Below, piece after piece: positions 1-14,472 of a DNA stretch of 64,000 nucleotides; position 1 is the stretch's first letter; every line of letters begins with the position of its first letter. A program made the position numbers and the translations under genes. The stretch is from contig NZ_SOBT01000008.1 in NCBI RefSeq assembly GCF_004364935.1, positions 2,421,534 to 2,485,533 on the forward strand, given 5' to 3'. The notes beneath the pieces are model-generated. The model ran no database searches, was not told the DNA's origin, and saw nothing but the letters and a program-made list of their open reading frames with translations. Source of the DNA: Panacagrimonas perspica. Lineage in GTDB: Bacteria; Pseudomonadota; Gammaproteobacteria; Nevskiales; Nevskiaceae.

Positions 1-420
1 TGCGACGTCCGTCAGAGCCTGCAGGATGTCAGGTGGCATGGTCTGGGCGCGAAACGTCGAGCCGAGCCAGATCCCGGGGGGAACGATGAAGAAGACGGTC
101 GTCAGTCCGCCGCTCCACATCTGCAGTGTCGAGAGCACGTTGTTCGCGCTGTTGGCGCGCTCGATCGGCTCCATTATTTTCGTGATCCCCACCGTCCAGA
201 ACATGTAGAGGATTCCGCCCATGACCGCTCCCGTCATGCCGATCCGGATGACATCCGCGTCGGCCCGGAAGACTTCGGCGTAGGCCTGCGCATCAAGCGC
301 CGGGGAGTACGGCGGGATGTTCTGTCCCAGGATCCCCCAGAACACCACTTCGATGAACAGCAGGACCACACCGGCCCAGATGCACAGGCGGACGTGCTGA
401 TACGGATTGATCATGGGCAT
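1..420 (-). CDS. Integral membrane protein of unknown function, C-terminus cut by window edge
   Basis: An open frame runs on the minus strand from an ATG at 420 off the window edge (140 codons visible). It begins MPMINPYQHVRLCIWAGVV. A GAGAGG ribosome site lies about nine bases upstream. Three hydrophobic stretches are visible: residues about 10-33 (IWAGVVLLFIEVVFWGI), 60-85 (GMTGAVMGGILYMFW) and 100-122 (GGLTTVFFIVPPGIW). It is therefore a polytopic inner-membrane protein. I do not recognise the family. It precedes the SDR gene on the same strand with a 130-base gap. Function is unknown and the true C-terminus is not in the window. Confidence 0.6.
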   Translation of the reverse strand, partial: MPMINPYQHVRLCIWAGVVLLFIEVVFWGILGQNIPPYSPALDAQAYAEVFRADADVIRIGMTGAVMGGILYMFWTVGITKIMEPIERANSANNVLSTLQMWSGGLTTVFFIVPPGIWLGSTFRAQTMPPDILQALTDVA

Positions 421-551
421 CGTTGAACATCCTCTCGCGTTGCCGGCATCGGCCGGTACCTGCCGCGACGCGGCATGGACAAAAACCCCGACCTCCACAG
501 CCGGCGGGTGACGCGGGCCTGGGTCATGGCACCCGGGCCGTCGGAGGCGCC

Positions 552-1331
552 TTACTGCGCGACGAAGCCGCCATCGATTGAAAGATCGGCGCCCACGCAG
601 AAGCTGGATTCATCCGATGCAAGGAACAGGCACCCGTAGGCGAGTTCTTCGGGGCGTCCGGCCCGACCGATCGGCTGCCCGCGCAGGAAGATCTCCTCCA
701 TCGCCACAGGATCCATCGCGTTCTTGTACGCGGCTTGCAACATCGGGGTATCGATGACGCCCGGGCAGATCACGTTGGCGCGGATGCCTTCCTTGATGTG
801 TGCCAGTGCGGTCGCCTTGGTGAGATGCCGAACGGCCGCCTTCGAGGCGTGATACGCCGCAAACCCGTTCGATGCGACGATTCCGTAGGCAGAAGATATG
901 TTGACGATGGAACCGCCGCCTCTCTTCTTCATCTCCGGCACCGCATACTTGGTAGCAAGGAAAACGCCCTTTACGTTGACGTCGAAGACCCTGTCCCACT
1001 CCTCCTCGGTCGTATCGACTTCGTTCTTCGTGATCTCCAGGCCGGCGTTGTTGACCAGGACGTCCAGGCCACCGTAGGTCTTCACGGCAAACTCGATCAT
1101 CGCGCGGATATCGGCGTGCTTGCTGACGTCGGCTCGAACGAAATCTGCAATCCCGCCCGCACTGCGAATGGATTCGACGACCTGCGCCCCGCCCTGTTGG
1201 TTGATGTCGGCAACGACGACCTTGGCGCCTTCCTTCGCGAACAGCGTCGCGGTTGCCGCACCGATACCGGAAGCAGCACCCGTTACGATCGCCACCTTGT
1301 CCTTCAAGCGGTCCGCCGGTTTCGTCGCCAT
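552..1331 (-). CDS. SDR-family NAD(P)-dependent oxidoreductase
   Basis: This is a 259-residue classical short-chain dehydrogenase/reductase, the usual length. The dinucleotide site TGAASGIGAA lies near residues 18-27, NNAG at about 93-96, and the catalytic Ser (NISSAYG) and Tyr-x3-Lys (YHASK) around 145-165. IDGG near the C-terminus is typical of the 3-oxoacyl-ACP-reductase/hydroxysteroid-dehydrogenase-like group. The ATG is preceded by AGGGGAG at a good distance. Substrate cannot be read from sequence; a hydroxy-lipid, steroid or sugar alcohol is possible. A decayed acyl-CoA ligase lies just upstream, hinting at a former catabolic cluster. Confidence 0.9.
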   Translation of the reverse strand: MATKPADRLKDKVAIVTGAASGIGAATATLFAKEGAKVVVADINQQGGAQVVESIRSAGGIADFVRADVSKHADIRAMIEFAVKTYGGLDVLVNNAGLEITKNEVDTTEEEWDRVFDVNVKGVFLATKYAVPEMKKRGGGSIVNISSAYGIVASNGFAAYHASKAAVRHLTKATALAHIKEGIRANVICPGVIDTPMLQAAYKNAMDPVAMEEIFLRGQPIGRAGRPEELAYGCLFLASDESSFCVGADLSIDGGFVAQ

Positions 1332-1499
1332 AGCGAGACTCCCCTTTGCATAACGATGGATGTACGCCGGTAACGCCAGCGTTGATTCGAAGCGGCGCCG
1401 TCGGCAATCCCTGTTGGCAAAGGTGATGCGCGCTCAGCGATCGGGCGATGTCAGCCGTCGCTCCGGCAGCGTGATGGCTGCGGCAGTCGCCTGTCTTGA

Positions 1500-1775
1500 T
1501 TAAACGAGCTGAACACTCGCCGTCCGGTCCACGGCGGGATGCGCGACCAGGTGCTCCTCGATCATCAGCAGGCTGATGTTGCGGCTGCCGCGCAGCAACA
1601 TGTCCGTGACACGCCCCATGATCTTGATCTTGCCCTGCGCGTCCAGGCGACCGAGGTCACCCCTGCGATGGAAGCCGAGCGCGTCGAAGGCTGTCCGCAC
1701 CGCTTCGAGATCGTGGAGATGGCGAAACGACTTGTCCGGCGGTTGCCGGCACGCCTGGTCGATCTCGCCCCTGAA
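1500..1775 (-). pseudogene. C-terminal remnant of an AMP-binding acyl-CoA ligase
   Basis: The minus frame from 1775 to the stop at 1500 reads FRGEIDQACRQPPDKSF..., then GFHRRGDLGRLDAQGKIKIM, GRVTDMLLRGSRNIS and MIEEHLVAHPAV. These match the hinge and C-terminal part of ANL-superfamily ligases (GDLGRLD...GR.KD.I.RGG.NISP.EIE). The adenylation core with its P-loop-like motif is absent upstream, and the frame ends soon after HPAV. Full family members exceed 500 residues and only about 90 remain. I read it as a decayed gene. A short real ORF starting at a GTG at 1700 cannot be excluded but would be non-functional as a ligase. Confidence 0.6.
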
Positions 1776-1914
1776 GTGCCACGTGCTTCGGCCTCGCCAC
1801 TCACGCGCCTGGGAAGGTTCGGTGGCGGCATCGCTTCGGGGTCGATACCCGATACCCGGACCGTAGCCCGGCTTCGGACCGGATGTCCGAGCATTGGGCC
1901 TTACCGGGCGCCAG

Positions 1915-1942
1915 AAACAAAAATCCCCGCATGTTCGCGGGG
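1915..1942 (-). terminator. Rho-independent terminator after tRNA-Leu
   Basis: On the minus strand CCCCGC-gaacat-GCGGGG is followed by ATTTTTGTTT. It lies about 40 bases downstream of the tRNA-Leu 3' end and closes the secG-tRNA-Leu transcript. Confidence 0.75.
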
Positions 1943-1979
1943 GTTTCTGTACTTCTGTGGATCACGATGGACCCTTACT

Positions 1980-2064
1980 TGGTGCCGACGGAGGGACTCG
2001 AACCCCCACGACTTTCGCCGCTACCACCTCAAGGTAGTGCGTCTACCAATTCCGCCACGTCGGC
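1980..2064 (-). tRNA. tRNA-Leu(GAG)
   Basis: A complete cloverleaf is read on the minus strand. The acceptor GCCGACG pairs with CGTCGGC, the discriminator is A and the CCA is encoded. The D arm contains GGAATTGGTAGAC, and the anticodon arm CTACC-ttGAGgt-GGTAG gives anticodon GAG. The long class II variable arm (CGGCGAAAGTCG) and T arm GGGGGTTCGAGTCCC are present. Length is 85 nt. It follows secG, the same neighbourhood as in pseudomonads. Confidence 0.97.
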
Positions 2065-2176
2065 AATCAATCTGCGAGTCGGCCCGATGGTTCAGCTGCC
2101 CAGGGCGAGGGGCGCGAATCTTAGCGAGTCGACCCGGCTTTGTCTCGCCCGGATTCTTCTCGCGACCACCCGGATT

Positions 2177-2572
2177 TCACTCAGGAACTTTGGGCGCCTC
2201 TTCGGCCGGAGCCGGAGCCTGCGGCGCAACGGCCGCCGGTGCCTCGGCGGGGGCCGGGATGATCAGGCGGGGCTCTTCGGTGACCGGCCCGGGCGCAGGT
2301 GTCTCGATCTGGTCCGTGACGCTTCCACTGGTACGACCCGTGCGGTCATTGACCAGATAGGCCAGGCCCAGGCTGGACGCGAAGAACGCGGCCGCGAGCC
2401 AGGCCGTGGTCCGGGTCAGGAAATTGGCCGCGCCGCGCGCACCGAACACGGTGCCGGAGGCACCGCTGCCAAAGGCTGCACCTGCGTCGGCGCCCTTGCC
2501 GTGCTGGATCAGCACGAGACCGATCAGGGCAACCGCCACCAGAACCTGAACTACCACCAGAACCGTATGCAT
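2177..2572 (-). CDS. secG: Protein translocase subunit SecG
   Basis: SecG is the small auxiliary subunit of the SecYEG channel in the inner membrane. The 131-residue protein starts MHTVLVVVQVLVAVALIGLV, the typical first membrane segment. The conserved GKGADAGAAFGSGASGTVFG loop and a second membrane helix (WLAAAFFASSLGLAYLV) follow. The C-terminal tail is Pro/Ala/Glu-rich and variable in the family. It starts 18 bases after tpiA on the same strand, as in many gammaproteobacteria, and tRNA-Leu follows. Confidence 0.95.
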   Translation of the reverse strand: MHTVLVVVQVLVAVALIGLVLIQHGKGADAGAAFGSGASGTVFGARGAANFLTRTTAWLAAAFFASSLGLAYLVNDRTGRTSGSVTDQIETPAPGPVTEEPRLIIPAPAEAPAAVAPQAPAPAEEAPKVPE

Positions 2573-2590
2573 GGAGACAACCCTGCTCTC

Positions 2591-3364
2591 TTAAGCCTGC
2601 TGTGCCTGCGCGCCCGCGCAGATCGCGAGGAAATCGCTGCTCTTCAACGACGCACCACCAATCAATCCGCCATCCACGTCCGCACCGGCGAACAGCTCCA
2701 GGGCATTGTCCGGCTTGACGCTTCCGCCGTACAGGATGCGAGTCGAGCCCGTGATTGTAGCATCGCGATTCGCAAGCTGGCCGCGCAGGAAGGCATGGGC
2801 GGCCTGGGCCTGGGCTGCGGTCGCCGTCCGGCCGGTGCCGATGGCCCAGACCGGCTCATAGGCGATCACGGCCTTAGCGCCGAAAGCGGCGACCCCCGCG
2901 GCGTCGATCACCGCGCCGAGCTGACGCCCGAGCACAGCCTCGGTGCGGTTGCCGTCCCGCTCTTCCAGCGTCTCGCCCAGGCACAGCACCGGAACCAAGC
3001 CCAGCGCCTGCGCAACCTTGAACTTGGCCGCCACGATCGCGTCGGTCTCGCCATAGAGCGCGCGGCGCTCGGAATGCCCGACGAGCACGTAGGAGCAGCC
3101 CAGTTCCTTGAGCATCGCCCCATGGGTTTCGCCGGTGAAGGCGCCAGCCTTTTCCTGGTCGGCGAGGTTCTGGCCGCCCAGGCGAATGCGCGTCGAACCG
3201 ATCAATTCCCGGACCTGCCCGATGTGGACCGCGGCCGGGCAGACGAGCACTTCGACCTGGGCACAGGCCTCGAGCCCGGCCGCGATGCCCGCGACGAGCG
3301 TGCGATTGGCCTCGAGGCTGCCGTTCATTTTCCAGTTGCCGGCGACAAGATACTGGCGCTTCAT
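2591..3364 (-). CDS. tpiA: Triosephosphate isomerase
   Basis: The enzyme interconverts dihydroxyacetone phosphate and glyceraldehyde 3-phosphate in glycolysis and gluconeogenesis (cytoplasm). It has 257 residues, the normal TIM-barrel length. Catalytic residues are visible in their family motifs: Lys in GNWKMNGS near the N-terminus, His in VLVGHSERRALYGE, and Glu in AYEPVWAIGTGRTA. The phosphate-binding loop ILYGGSVKPDN is near the C-terminus. The ATG has AGGAGAG upstream. It lies in the minus-strand operon between glmM (28-base gap) and secG. Confidence 0.97.
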   Translation of the reverse strand: MKRQYLVAGNWKMNGSLEANRTLVAGIAAGLEACAQVEVLVCPAAVHIGQVRELIGSTRIRLGGQNLADQEKAGAFTGETHGAMLKELGCSYVLVGHSERRALYGETDAIVAAKFKVAQALGLVPVLCLGETLEERDGNRTEAVLGRQLGAVIDAAGVAAFGAKAVIAYEPVWAIGTGRTATAAQAQAAHAFLRGQLANRDATITGSTRILYGGSVKPDNALELFAGADVDGGLIGGASLKSSDFLAICAGAQAQQA

Positions 3365-3392
3365 CGTCTCTCTCCTTGGAGTTCTTCTCTGC

Positions 3393-4733
3393 TCAGGCTG
3401 CCACCGCGCGGACGTGGTCGGCGATGAACGCTGCCGCCGCCTGCGTCTCCGCCGCGTCCTGCGCTTCGACCATGACGCGGATCAGCGGCTCGGTTCCCGA
3501 GGGCCGCAAGAGTACGCGACCTCGCCCCGCGAGCTTCGCCTCGGCCTCGATCACCGCGGCCTTCACCGAGGGGGCCGCCATGACGCGGTCCGCGGCGCCG
3601 GCGAGCCGGACGTTGATCAGGACCTGTGGGAACTTGCTCATGCCCGCTGCCAGGTCAGCCAGGCTGCGGCCCGACTCCATAATCGCGGCCAGCACCTGCA
3701 GCGCGGTGATCGTTCCGTCGCCGGTCGTCGTGCGGTCCAGACAGAGCGTGTGACCCGAGGTCTCGCCGCCCAGCGAGCCGCCGTGCTCCTTGAGCATTTC
3801 CAGCACGTAGCGGTCGCCGACCTTGGCGCGCTTGAAGCTGATACCAAGGGCCTCGAACGCACGCTCGAGGCCCAGGTTGGACATCTGCGTGCCGACCACC
3901 GGCCCCTTCAGATCTCCCGACGCCAGCCGGCTGCGCGCGATGATGTAGAGGATCTCGTCGCCGTCGATCTCGTCGCCGCCGGCGGTGACCATCAGGCAGC
4001 GGTCGGCATCGCCATCGAGTGCGATACCGAGGTCGGCCTTGCGCTCGCTGACGACGCGCTTGAGCGCGTCCAGATGCGTGGATCCGCAATCCTGATTGAT
4101 GTTGAGGCCGTCGGGCCTGTCACCGATGACGATCGTCTGCGCGCCCAGTTCGGCGAACACGGCCGGCCCGGTGCGATAGGCCGCGCCGTTGGCGCAATCG
4201 ATCGCGACGCGCATGCCCTTGAGGCTGCGATTGAGCGGAAAGCTGCTCTTGCAGAATTCGATGTAGCGGCCCTGCGCGTCGTCGATGCGCCGCGCCCGGC
4301 CCAACTCGTCCGAGGGCACGCATTCGAGCGGCTGTTCCATCAGCGCCTCGATCTCGGCCTCGACCTCGTCGCTGAGCTTTCCACCGTCTGGACCGAAGAA
4401 TTTCACGCCGTTGTCGTGATGCGGATTGTGCGAGGCCGAGATCACGACGCCGGCCTGCGCACGCAGCGCGCGGGTCAGGTAGGCCACGCCCGGCGTCGGC
4501 AGCGGGCCGAGCATGTCGCTCTCCACGCCCGCGGCTGCGAAGCCCGCCTCGAGCGCGGATTCGAACATGTAGCCCGAGCGTCGCGTGTCCTTGCCGATCA
4601 GCACGCGCGCACCGGGCGTGCGTGCGAGGACACGGCCGGCAGCCCAACCCAGCTTGAGCGCGAAATCCGGCGTCATCGGCGCGCTGCCGACCGGACCGCG
4701 AACGCCGTCGGTCCCGAAGTATTTTCTTTTCAC
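3393..4733 (-). CDS. glmM: Phosphoglucosamine mutase
   Basis: GlmM converts glucosamine 6-phosphate to glucosamine 1-phosphate for UDP-GlcNAc, hence peptidoglycan and LPS. The protein is 446 residues starting [13 protein letters not shown] from a GTG at 4733. The active-site phosphoserine loop is [14 protein letters not shown], the metal site is DGDADRC, and the phosphate-binding loop is [12 protein letters not shown]. The open frame extends further upstream, but that extension only shadows folP. The GTG overlaps the folP stop by four bases (GTGA), so translational coupling is likely and the start is well supported. Confidence 0.95.
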   Translation of the reverse strand: MKRKYFGTDGVRGPVGSAPMTPDFALKLGWAAGRVLARTPGARVLIGKDTRRSGYMFESALEAGFAAAGVESDMLGPLPTPGVAYLTRALRAQAGVVISASHNPHHDNGVKFFGPDGGKLSDEVEAEIEALMEQPLECVPSDELGRARRIDDAQGRYIEFCKSSFPLNRSLKGMRVAIDCANGAAYRTGPAVFAELGAQTIVIGDRPDGLNINQDCGSTHLDALKRVVSERKADLGIALDGDADRCLMVTAGGDEIDGDEILYIIARSRLASGDLKGPVVGTQMSNLGLERAFEALGISFKRAKVGDRYVLEMLKEHGGSLGGETSGHTLCLDRTTTGDGTITALQVLAAIMESGRSLADLAAGMSKFPQVLINVRLAGAADRVMAAPSVKAAVIEAEAKLAGRGRVLLRPSGTEPLIRVMVEAQDAAETQAAAAFIADHVRAVAA

Positions 4734-5572
4734 GAACTCTCCTCCCCCGCGGCTCGAATGGCAGCGGCAACCCGCACCGCATCGCGAGTCTCGCGCACAT
4801 CGTGCGCGCGCACGATGGCCGCTCCCCCCAGCACCGCGGCCGTGGCCGCGGCCAGGCTCGCCGGCAGGCGCTGGTCCACCGCCGCACCGCAGAGTTTCTG
4901 GAACATCGATTTGCGCGACAGGCCCACCAGCACCGGGAATCCCAGGGCGGCGATCGCAGGAACGCGCGCCAGCAGCGACAGGTTGTGCTCCAGCGTCTTG
5001 CCGAAACCGAAGCCCGGATCGAGCAGCAGCGACTCGCGCGAGATCCCGTAGTCCACGCACTCGTGCACGCGTTCGAGCAGGAAGTCGGTGATCTCGGCGA
5101 GCACGTCGAGATAGTGCGGCGCGACCTGCATCGTCCGCGGCTCGCCCTGCATGTGCATCAGGCAGGCGGCCGCGCCAGCATCCCGCACGGCCTCGATGGC
5201 GCCCGGCGCCCGCAGCGCGTTGACGTCGTTCACCAGCTGCGCGCCGGCCGCACAGGCTGCCCGCATCACCGCAGGCTTCATCGTGTCGATCGAGAGGACG
5301 CAGCCGATGGAATCCCGCAGGCGCTCGATGACCGGAACGACGCGATCGAGCTCCTCTTGTTCGGAGACCGGCTGTGCGCCGGGACGCGTGGATTCGCCGC
5401 CGACATCGATCAGGTCGGCGCCTTCGGACGCCATCTGCCGGGCATGCGCGAGCGCCTTGTCCAGCGAGACGTAGCGGCCGCCGTCGGAGAACGAGTCAGA
5501 GGTGAGGTTCAGCACGCCCATCACGCGCGGCGTGGACAGGTCGAGCGAGCCGTCGCGGAAGCGGAGGATCAA
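4730..5572 (-). CDS. folP: Dihydropteroate synthase
   Basis: FolP condenses 6-hydroxymethyl-dihydropterin pyrophosphate with p-aminobenzoate in folate synthesis; it is the sulfonamide target. The protein has 280 residues. Signature motifs are [38 protein letters not shown] and VGLSRKSMF. The start [10 protein letters not shown] comes from a TTG at 5572 without a strong ribosome site, so the precise start is less certain. The stop overlaps the glmM GTG by four bases. An apparent terminator separates it from ftsH upstream. Confidence 0.95.
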   Translation of the reverse strand: MILRFRDGSLDLSTPRVMGVLNLTSDSFSDGGRYVSLDKALAHARQMASEGADLIDVGGESTRPGAQPVSEQEELDRVVPVIERLRDSIGCVLSIDTMKPAVMRAACAAGAQLVNDVNALRAPGAIEAVRDAGAAACLMHMQGEPRTMQVAPHYLDVLAEITDFLLERVHECVDYGISRESLLLDPGFGFGKTLEHNLSLLARVPAIAALGFPVLVGLSRKSMFQKLCGAAVDQRLPASLAAATAAVLGGAAIVRAHDVRETRDAVRVAAAIRAAGEESS

Positions 5573-5576
5573 GGGA

Positions 5577-5610
5577 TCAAAACGAAGCGGGGCCAGCTCG
5601 CGCTGGCCCC
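5577..5610 (-). terminator. Hairpin between ftsH and folP
   Basis: On the minus strand GGGGCCAGC-gcga-GCTGGCCCC is followed by GCTTCGTTTTG. It sits in the 58-base gap between the ftsH stop and the folP start. The T-run is short, so it may only attenuate read-through into folP-glmM. Confidence 0.55.
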
Positions 5611-5630
5611 GTTACGAACCGTGTCGACGA

Positions 5631-7556
<1,926 letters not shown>

Positions 7557-7610
7557 AGCCTTGATCCTCTTCGCCACGGCCCGCAAGCGCTGGGCCGCCT
7601 GATTTGCACC

Positions 7611-8240
7611 TTACACCCGGCGCAGACTCCTCGCCAGCAGATAAACCTCCCGACTCCGAGGGCGCGAAGCCTTCGGTTTGCGGATGGCCACCGACTCGAA
7701 CTCCGCTCTCAGACTCTTGATGAAATCCTCGAACCCCTCGCCCTGGAACACCTTCACCAGCATGTGACCGCCGGTCTTGAGATGTGCCTTGGCGAAATCC
7801 AGCGCCAGCTCACACAGATACAGCTGCCCGACCTGATCCGCACTGTCGATTCCCGAGACGTTGGGGGCCATGTCGGACAACACAAGGTCGACCGCCCTGT
7901 CCCCGATCCGGCCCTGCAATTCCTTGAGTACCGCCTCTTCGCGAAAATCCCCCACGATGATCTCGACGTTGGGGATCTCCTCCATCGGCAGGATGTCCAG
8001 GGCGATCAGGCGCCCCTTGATCCCGAGCAAGGGCCGTGCCCATTGGCTCCAGCCGCCCGGCGCCGCACCCAGGTCGACGACCACCTGGCCCGGCTTCACG
8101 AGGTGGTCGCGCTCGCTGATTTCCTTGAGCTTGAAGACGGCGCGCGAGCGGAAACCCAGCCGATGCGCCTCTTTCACATAGATGTCGGCTCTATGTTCGG
8201 CGATCCATTGAGCCGAACTGGGTCGGCGCTTCTTGGACAC
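7611..8240 (-). CDS. rlmE: 23S rRNA (uridine2552-2'-O)-methyltransferase RlmE
   Basis: RlmE (RrmJ/FtsJ) methylates U2552 of 23S rRNA at a late step of 50S assembly using SAM. The protein is 209 residues, typical length. Motif I is VDLGAAPGGWSQWA. The K-D-K-E catalytic set is visible in SRAVFKLKEI, VLSDMAPNVSG, MLVKVFQGEGF and RSREVY. The start is a GTG at 8240. It lies directly upstream of ftsH, the conserved rlmE-ftsH pairing. The yhbY gene often found between greA and rlmE is absent here, with only six bases between them. Confidence 0.95.
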   Translation of the reverse strand: MSKKRRPSSAQWIAEHRADIYVKEAHRLGFRSRAVFKLKEISERDHLVKPGQVVVDLGAAPGGWSQWARPLLGIKGRLIALDILPMEEIPNVEIIVGDFREEAVLKELQGRIGDRAVDLVLSDMAPNVSGIDSADQVGQLYLCELALDFAKAHLKTGGHMLVKVFQGEGFEDFIKSLRAEFESVAIRKPKASRPRSREVYLLARSLRRV

Positions 8241-8246
8241 AAATCC

Positions 8247-8723
8247 TCAGATGTACTCGACCGACAGGATCTCGAACTCGCGCTGGCCGCCGGGCGCGGC
8301 GACGAGCACGACGTCACCCGCGACCTTGCCGATCAGCGCGCGCGCGATCGGCGAGTTGTACGAAATCAGGCCGTTCTTCGAATCCGCCTCGTCGTCGCCG
8401 ACGATGCGGTAGGTCCGCTCGTCCTCGGATTCGGTGTCGACCAGCTTCACCGTGGCCCCGAAGATCACCTTGCCGGTGTTCTCCATCTTGGTGATGTCGA
8501 TCACCTGGGCGGCCGAGAGCTTGCCCTCGATCTCGCCGATGCGGCCCTCGATGAAACCCTGCTGTTCCTTGGCCGCGTGGTACTCCGCGTTCTCGCGCAG
8601 GTCGCCATGGGCCCGCGCCTCCGCGATCGAGGCGATGACCCGGGGGCGCGCCTCGGACTTCAGGACGCGCAGCTCTTCGCGCAGCTTCTCTTCGCCATGC
8701 TTAGTGATCGGCACTCGGCTCAT
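8247..8723 (-). CDS. greA: Transcription elongation factor GreA
   Basis: GreA enters the RNA polymerase secondary channel and stimulates cleavage of backtracked transcripts. I choose the ATG at 8723 ([19 protein letters not shown]) because AAAGG lies about eight bases upstream and the resulting 158 residues equal the family length. A GTG nine bases earlier is also in frame. The N-terminal coiled coil carries the acidic tip ([19 protein letters not shown]) and the C-terminal FKBP-like domain ends in [18 protein letters not shown]. It is separated from carB by a terminator-like hairpin. Confidence 0.95.
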   Translation of the reverse strand: MSRVPITKHGEEKLREELRVLKSEARPRVIASIAEARAHGDLRENAEYHAAKEQQGFIEGRIGEIEGKLSAAQVIDITKMENTGKVIFGATVKLVDTESEDERTYRIVGDDEADSKNGLISYNSPIARALIGKVAGDVVLVAAPGGQREFEILSVEYI

Positions 8724-8746
8724 GGTGTTCACCTTTTACGAATAAC

Positions 8747-8780
8747 AAAAAAATGACGCAGGGAGCGCTGCTGCGCTCCC
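8747..8780 (-). terminator. Terminator between carB and greA
   Basis: On the minus strand GGGAGCGC-agca-GCGCTCCC is followed six bases later by ATTTTTTT. It lies downstream of the carB stop and closes the carAB transcript. Confidence 0.7.
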
Positions 8781-8838
8781 CTTCGGACTCACGCTCGGAT
8801 AAGCCGCGCCGAGTGCCGGCGCGGCAGAAAATTATCGC

Positions 8839-12049
<3,211 letters not shown>

Positions 12050-12057
<8 letters not shown>

Positions 12058-13189
12058 TCTGCGACTCCATCATCTTCACGAAACGATCGAACAGGTAGGA
12101 CACGTCGTGCGGGCCGGGGCTCGCCTCGGGATGTCCCTGGAAACTGAAGGCCGGCGCATCGAGCACCCGGATGCCCTGGTTGCTGCCGTCGAACAGCGAA
12201 CGGTGCGTGACCTGCACGTTCTTCGGCAACGTGGCCTCGTCGACCGCGAAACCATGGTTCTGGCTGGTGATCAGCACGCGGCCCGACTCGATGTCCTGCA
12301 CCGGGTGGTTCGCGCCGTGGTGGCCAAACTTCATCTTCAGCGTCTTCGCGCCGGTGGCCAGCCCCATGATCTGGTGGCCCAGGCAGATGCCGAACAGTGG
12401 AACCTTCTTCTTCATGAACTCGCGCGCGCTGGCGATCGCGTAGTCGCAGGGCTCGGGGTCACCGGGTCCGTTGGCCAGCATCACGCCGTCCGGCTTCATC
12501 GCCAGCACGTCCTTGGCGGACATCTGCGCCGGCACCACGGTCACGTGGCAGCCGCGGTCGACCAGCATGCGCAGGATATTGCGCTTGATGCCGTAGTCGC
12601 AGACCACGACCTTGAAGCGCGGGTTGGCCAGTTGGGTCTCGCGATTGGTCTCCAGCGTCCAGGAGCCCGTCGTCCACTCGTAGACCGACGGCGTCGTCAC
12701 GACCTTGGCCAGGTCCATGCCCTTGAGGCCGGGGAACTCGCGCGCCGCGGCGAGCGCTGCTTTCTCGCTGACTTTCGCCCCCGCCAGGATGGCGCCGTTC
12801 TGCGCCCCCTTGTCGCGCAGCAGGCGCGTCAGGCGGCGGGTATCGATGCCGGCGATCGCCACCACCTTCTGCGTCTGCAGGTAGTCGGTGAAATCCTGCG
12901 TCGAGCGGAAATTGCTGTGGCGGCGCGGCACTTCGCGCAACACCAGGCCCGCGAGCTGCACGGCGCCCGACTCGGCGTCTTCGGCATTCACGCCCACATT
13001 GCCGATATGGGGATAGGTCAGCGTGACGATCTGCTGACGGTACGAAGTATCGGTGAGGATTTCCTGGTAGCCGGTCATGGCGGTGTTGAACACCACCTCG
13101 CCAACCGTCTTGCCGTCGATACCAATGGAAACGCCTTCGAAAACGCTACCGTCGGCGAGGGCAAGCAGGGCCGGCTTGAGATTCGTCAT
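12050..13189 (-). CDS. carA: Carbamoyl-phosphate synthase small (glutaminase) subunit
   Basis: CarA hydrolyses glutamine and channels ammonia to CarB. The protein is 379 residues. The N-terminal small domain ([30 protein letters not shown]) is followed by a class I glutamine amidotransferase domain. Its nucleophile Cys is in [15 protein letters not shown], and the His-Glu pair is in [13 protein letters not shown]. It begins the carAB operon. dapB, which often precedes carA in gammaproteobacteria, is not here; a phosphotransferase gene lies upstream instead. Confidence 0.97.
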
Positions 13190-13223
13190 CGGCTCGGAGA
13201 ATCAGGTGGGCTTTCGGGTCGCG

Positions 13224-13252
13224 CACACAAATCGGGGGGCGTGAGCCCCCCG
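13224..13252 (-). promoter_or_regulatory. Strong leader hairpin upstream of carA
   Basis: On the minus strand CGGGGGGC-tcac-GCCCCCCG is followed by ATTTGTGTG and ends about 45 bases before the carA ATG. It could terminate the transcript of the upstream phosphotransferase gene or act as an attenuator in the carA leader. No competing antiterminator pairing is obvious to me by eye. Confidence 0.45.
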
Positions 13253-13384
13253 CGCGAGATCGATTTGGAATTTTACCGGCGGGGGTGCGGTGCGTCCATC
13301 GAAAGTTCGTTACAGCCGCCACGTATCGCGAGAATCGCCGGGCAATAAGTGTCCACCGGGCGCAAACATGATCCGTCGACCGCG

Positions 13385-14422
13385 TCAGAGCCCGCTGATC
13401 TCGAGCGCGCGGCGCATGAAAACCGGGGCGAGCAGCGCAAAACGCCGCGCACCTTCGTCCGCCACCAGCCCGGCCCGGCCGCGCGCCACGATGCCCTCGG
13501 CCATCACGGTGCCGCGAAACAGCGCGAACACCAGATGGAACGGCGCGATCTTCGGCGTCAGCGGCGCGCCCGCGTAGTAGCGCTCGAGGTACTGATCTTC
13601 GGTCGGGATTCCCAGGGCGGCGGCATCCAGCCCGCGCAGCCCGTCGAACTGGCCCGCGTCGAGATGCCAGGCCATCAGCCCGTAGGCGAGGTCCGACAGC
13701 GGATGGCCCAAGGTCGACAGTTCCCAGTCCAGCACGCCGACCACGCGCGGCTCTGTCGGATGGAACATCAGGTTTCCGATGCGAAAATCCCCGTGCGCGA
13801 TCGTCGTCGTCTCGTCCGCCGGCACGTGCTCGACCAGCCAGGCCGCAAGGCGACCGCCCTGCGGCGTGCGTGCCACCGGCAGATCCTGGAACTGGCGCAC
13901 CAGGCGCTCGACCTGACGCCGGAAGAAGTTTCCTGGCTTGCCGAAATCCGCCAGTCCCAGCGCCTGCCAGTCGACGCGGTGCAACGCAGCCAGGGTGCCG
14001 GCCATCTGGAAGAACATCTCCCTGCGCTCCGCCGCCTCGAGACCCGGCGACGAGAACCACGGGATCACGCGGCCCTCGAGCCGCTCCATCACATAGAACG
14101 GCGTACCGATCAGCCCCGGCTCCGCATGGAACAACGCGACGCGGGGCACCGGGACCGCCGTGGACGCCAGCGCCCGGAGCACGCGCACTTCGCGATCCAC
14201 CGCGTGCGCGCCCGGCGCAAGGCCCGTCGCCGCCGGCGGCTTGCGCAGGACGTAGCGCGATTCGTCGCCGAACCCGAGAAAGAACGTCGGATTGGACTGG
14301 CCGCCGCCGATCCGCTCCAGCCGCATCGCACCCGGCCCCACGGGCAGCGTTTCGCGCAGGAAGTGCTCCAGCGCGGAGCGATCGAATCCGGGCGGGTCTT
14401 CTTCGCGAGCAGGTCCGTTCAT
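13385..14422 (-). CDS. Aminoglycoside-phosphotransferase-like kinase (ACAD10/11-type phosphotransferase family)
   Basis: This 345-residue protein belongs to the APH/choline-kinase fold. The nucleotide-binding start is RIGGGQSNPTFFLGF and RYVLRKPP carries the Lys. The catalytic loop is AHGDFRIGNLMFHP, and the metal site is GVLDWELSTLGHPLSDLAYG. The family is commonly paired with an acyl-CoA dehydrogenase, as in the ACAD10/11 fusion; exactly such a gene is divergent only 50 bases away. The pair probably acts on hydroxyacyl-CoAs (phosphorylation then elimination), which is inference from the family. I chose the ATG at 14422; the frame stays open a little further upstream. Confidence 0.85.
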   Translation of the reverse strand: MNGPAREEDPPGFDRSALEHFLRETLPVGPGAMRLERIGGGQSNPTFFLGFGDESRYVLRKPPAATGLAPGAHAVDREVRVLRALASTAVPVPRVALFHAEPGLIGTPFYVMERLEGRVIPWFSSPGLEAAERREMFFQMAGTLAALHRVDWQALGLADFGKPGNFFRRQVERLVRQFQDLPVARTPQGGRLAAWLVEHVPADETTTIAHGDFRIGNLMFHPTEPRVVGVLDWELSTLGHPLSDLAYGLMAWHLDAGQFDGLRGLDAAALGIPTEDQYLERYYAGAPLTPKIAPFHLVFALFRGTVMAEGIVARGRAGLVADEGARRFALLAPVFMRRALEISGL

Positions 14423-14472
14423 GATTGGCCAAGCTTGCACGCACACCTTCGCTTTCGCACCGGGGCCCGCCC

